Origin: Propionibacteriaceae bacterium UBA6238
GTDB taxonomy: Bacteria > Actinomycetota > Actinomycetes > Propionibacteriales > Propionibacteriaceae
Direction of reading: 5' to 3'
DNA: 6,747 bases
Assembly: GCA_002441465.1 (NCBI GenBank)
Contig: DJWE01000084.1
Coordinates: 14,617-21,363, forward strand
Position 1 is the first letter of the stretch, and each line of letters opens with the position of its first letter. The notes beneath the pieces were generated by a model. That model saw nothing but the letters and a program-made list of their open reading frames with translations, was not told the origin of the DNA and searched no databases. This document shows, in pieces, positions 6,276 through 6,747 of this stretch. The translations under genes were made by a program, and so were the position numbers.

Positions 6276-6310
6276 GCCGAGGACTTTTTCGGATCGGGAT
6301 CGGGGAGCGA

Positions 6311-6747
6311 ATGAGACCAGCCGAGGAGGGCGCGCCGCTGGCGGCCCTGGTGCCCGGCGATTGGCGGTCGGCAGCACTGGCGTATGTGGCGCTGGCGAAG
6401 CCCCGGATCATCGAACTGCTCCTGGTTACGACCATTCCTGCGATGTTCCTCGCCGCCGGCGGTTTCCCCGACTGGCAGCTGGTGCTCTGGACGCTCGTGG
6501 GCGGTACGGCGGCCGCAGGGAGCGCCAACGTGTTCAACTCGGTGCTCGACGCCGACATCGACGCCCGGATGCGCCGCACTCGGCGGCGTCCGATGGCTCG
6601 GGAGCTGGTGCAGCCGCGCAGGGCGCTCGCCTTTGGCGCCGCGCTCGGCATCGCTGCCACGCTGATGCTGGGGCTGGGCGCAAACTGGCTCTCCGCAGCG
6701 CTCGCCCTGGTCGCGAACCTGTACTACGTGTTCGTCTACACGATGGC
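6311..6747 (+). CDS. ctaB: Protoheme IX farnesyltransferase (heme O synthase), N-terminal part, cut by the window end
   Basis: The frame opening at ATG 6311 stays open to the window end (145 codons plus two bases). The product is the start of a UbiA-family polytopic membrane prenyltransferase that attaches a farnesyl group to heme B to make heme O, feeding heme A and cytochrome oxidase assembly. Visible are AYVALAKPRIIELLLVTTIP (24-43), the family's first helix with its KPR entry, GGTAAAGSANVFNS (64-77), and the first aspartate-rich prenyl-diphosphate site N76-xxx-D80-xxx-D84, followed by the basic stretch MRRTRRRPM (87-95). Hydrophobic segments lie at about 34-50, 56-76, 107-123 and 128 onward. 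GGGGAG at 6302-6307 is a ribosome binding site with a short three-base gap to the ATG. Typical full length is about 300 residues, so roughly half is present. It diverges from zwf, as ctaB does from the tkt-tal-zwf cluster in many actinobacteria. Confidence 0.93.
   Translation, partial: MRPAEEGAPLAALVPGDWRSAALAYVALAKPRIIELLLVTTIPAMFLAAGGFPDWQLVLWTLVGGTAAAGSANVFNSVLDADIDARMRRTRRRPMARELVQPRRALAFGAALGIAATLMLGLGANWLSAALALVANLYYVFVYTM

Noticed and set aside
6281..6290. T5 run in the zwf-ctaB gap as a Rho-independent terminator.
   Set aside because: No stem-loop precedes it on the + strand, and no gene ends there.
4374..6314. A 646-codon open frame on the + strand opposite zwf and opcA.
   Set aside because: It is antisense to two clearly identified genes, its product is a low-complexity G/A/V/R/L/D/H-rich sequence with no recognisable motif, and long antisense frames are expected when third positions are mostly G or C.
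6204..6377. N-terminal extension of zwf to an ATG at 6377.
   Set aside because: The added residues are unlike Zwf, cover the divergent promoter region and run into ctaB; the GTG at 6203 matches the family N-terminus.
6187..6660. A 157-codon - strand frame opposite the ctaB start.
   Set aside because: Antisense to a convincing UbiA-family membrane protein and composed of A/S/R/P-rich sequence without motifs.

Overview
The window is a stretch of ordinary core carbon metabolism from a high-GC Gram-positive bacterium (Actinomycetota). The evidence is the strong G/C bias at third codon positions, the use of GTG starts, the presence of OpcA (an actinobacterial G6PDH assembly factor) and of an RbpA-family protein (actinobacteria-specific), and the gene order gap-pgk-tpiA-secG next to a zwf-opcA-pgl cluster and ctaB. 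A member of Propionibacteriales or a relative is my best guess, but this is an impression from protein wording, not a test.

Left half (1-2945, + strand): the 3' end of gap (1-72), then pgk (146-1351), tpiA (1353-2135), secG (2268-2549) and an rbpA-like gene (2589-2945). gap, pgk and tpiA carry out consecutive or linked glycolytic steps. pgk and tpiA are one base apart and surely co-transcribed. A very stable hairpin separates gap from pgk, and another separates tpiA from secG, so the segment may be expressed as several partly independent units.

Middle (2946-3003): a short convergent intergenic region holding a perfect 28-base palindrome that looks like a terminator shared by rbpA (+) and pgl (-).

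Right half (3004-6203, - strand): zwf, opcA and pgl, read leftward in that order, form a tight operon (12-base gap between zwf and opcA; ATGA overlap between opcA and pgl). Together they convert glucose-6-phosphate to 6-phosphogluconate with NADPH production, with OpcA supporting Zwf. zwf faces away from the truncated start of ctaB (6311 to the window end, + strand), encoding protoheme IX farnesyltransferase (heme O synthase). The 107-base region between them must hold both promoters.

No mobile element, CRISPR array, rRNA/tRNA gene or defence system is visible. The points worth a second look are modest: tkt and tal are absent from between zwf and ctaB, the rbpA-like gene sits in the glycolysis/SecG locus with an ambiguous start, strong intergenic hairpins are present, and secG and zwf may be leaderless. 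I see no convincing previously undescribed system here.
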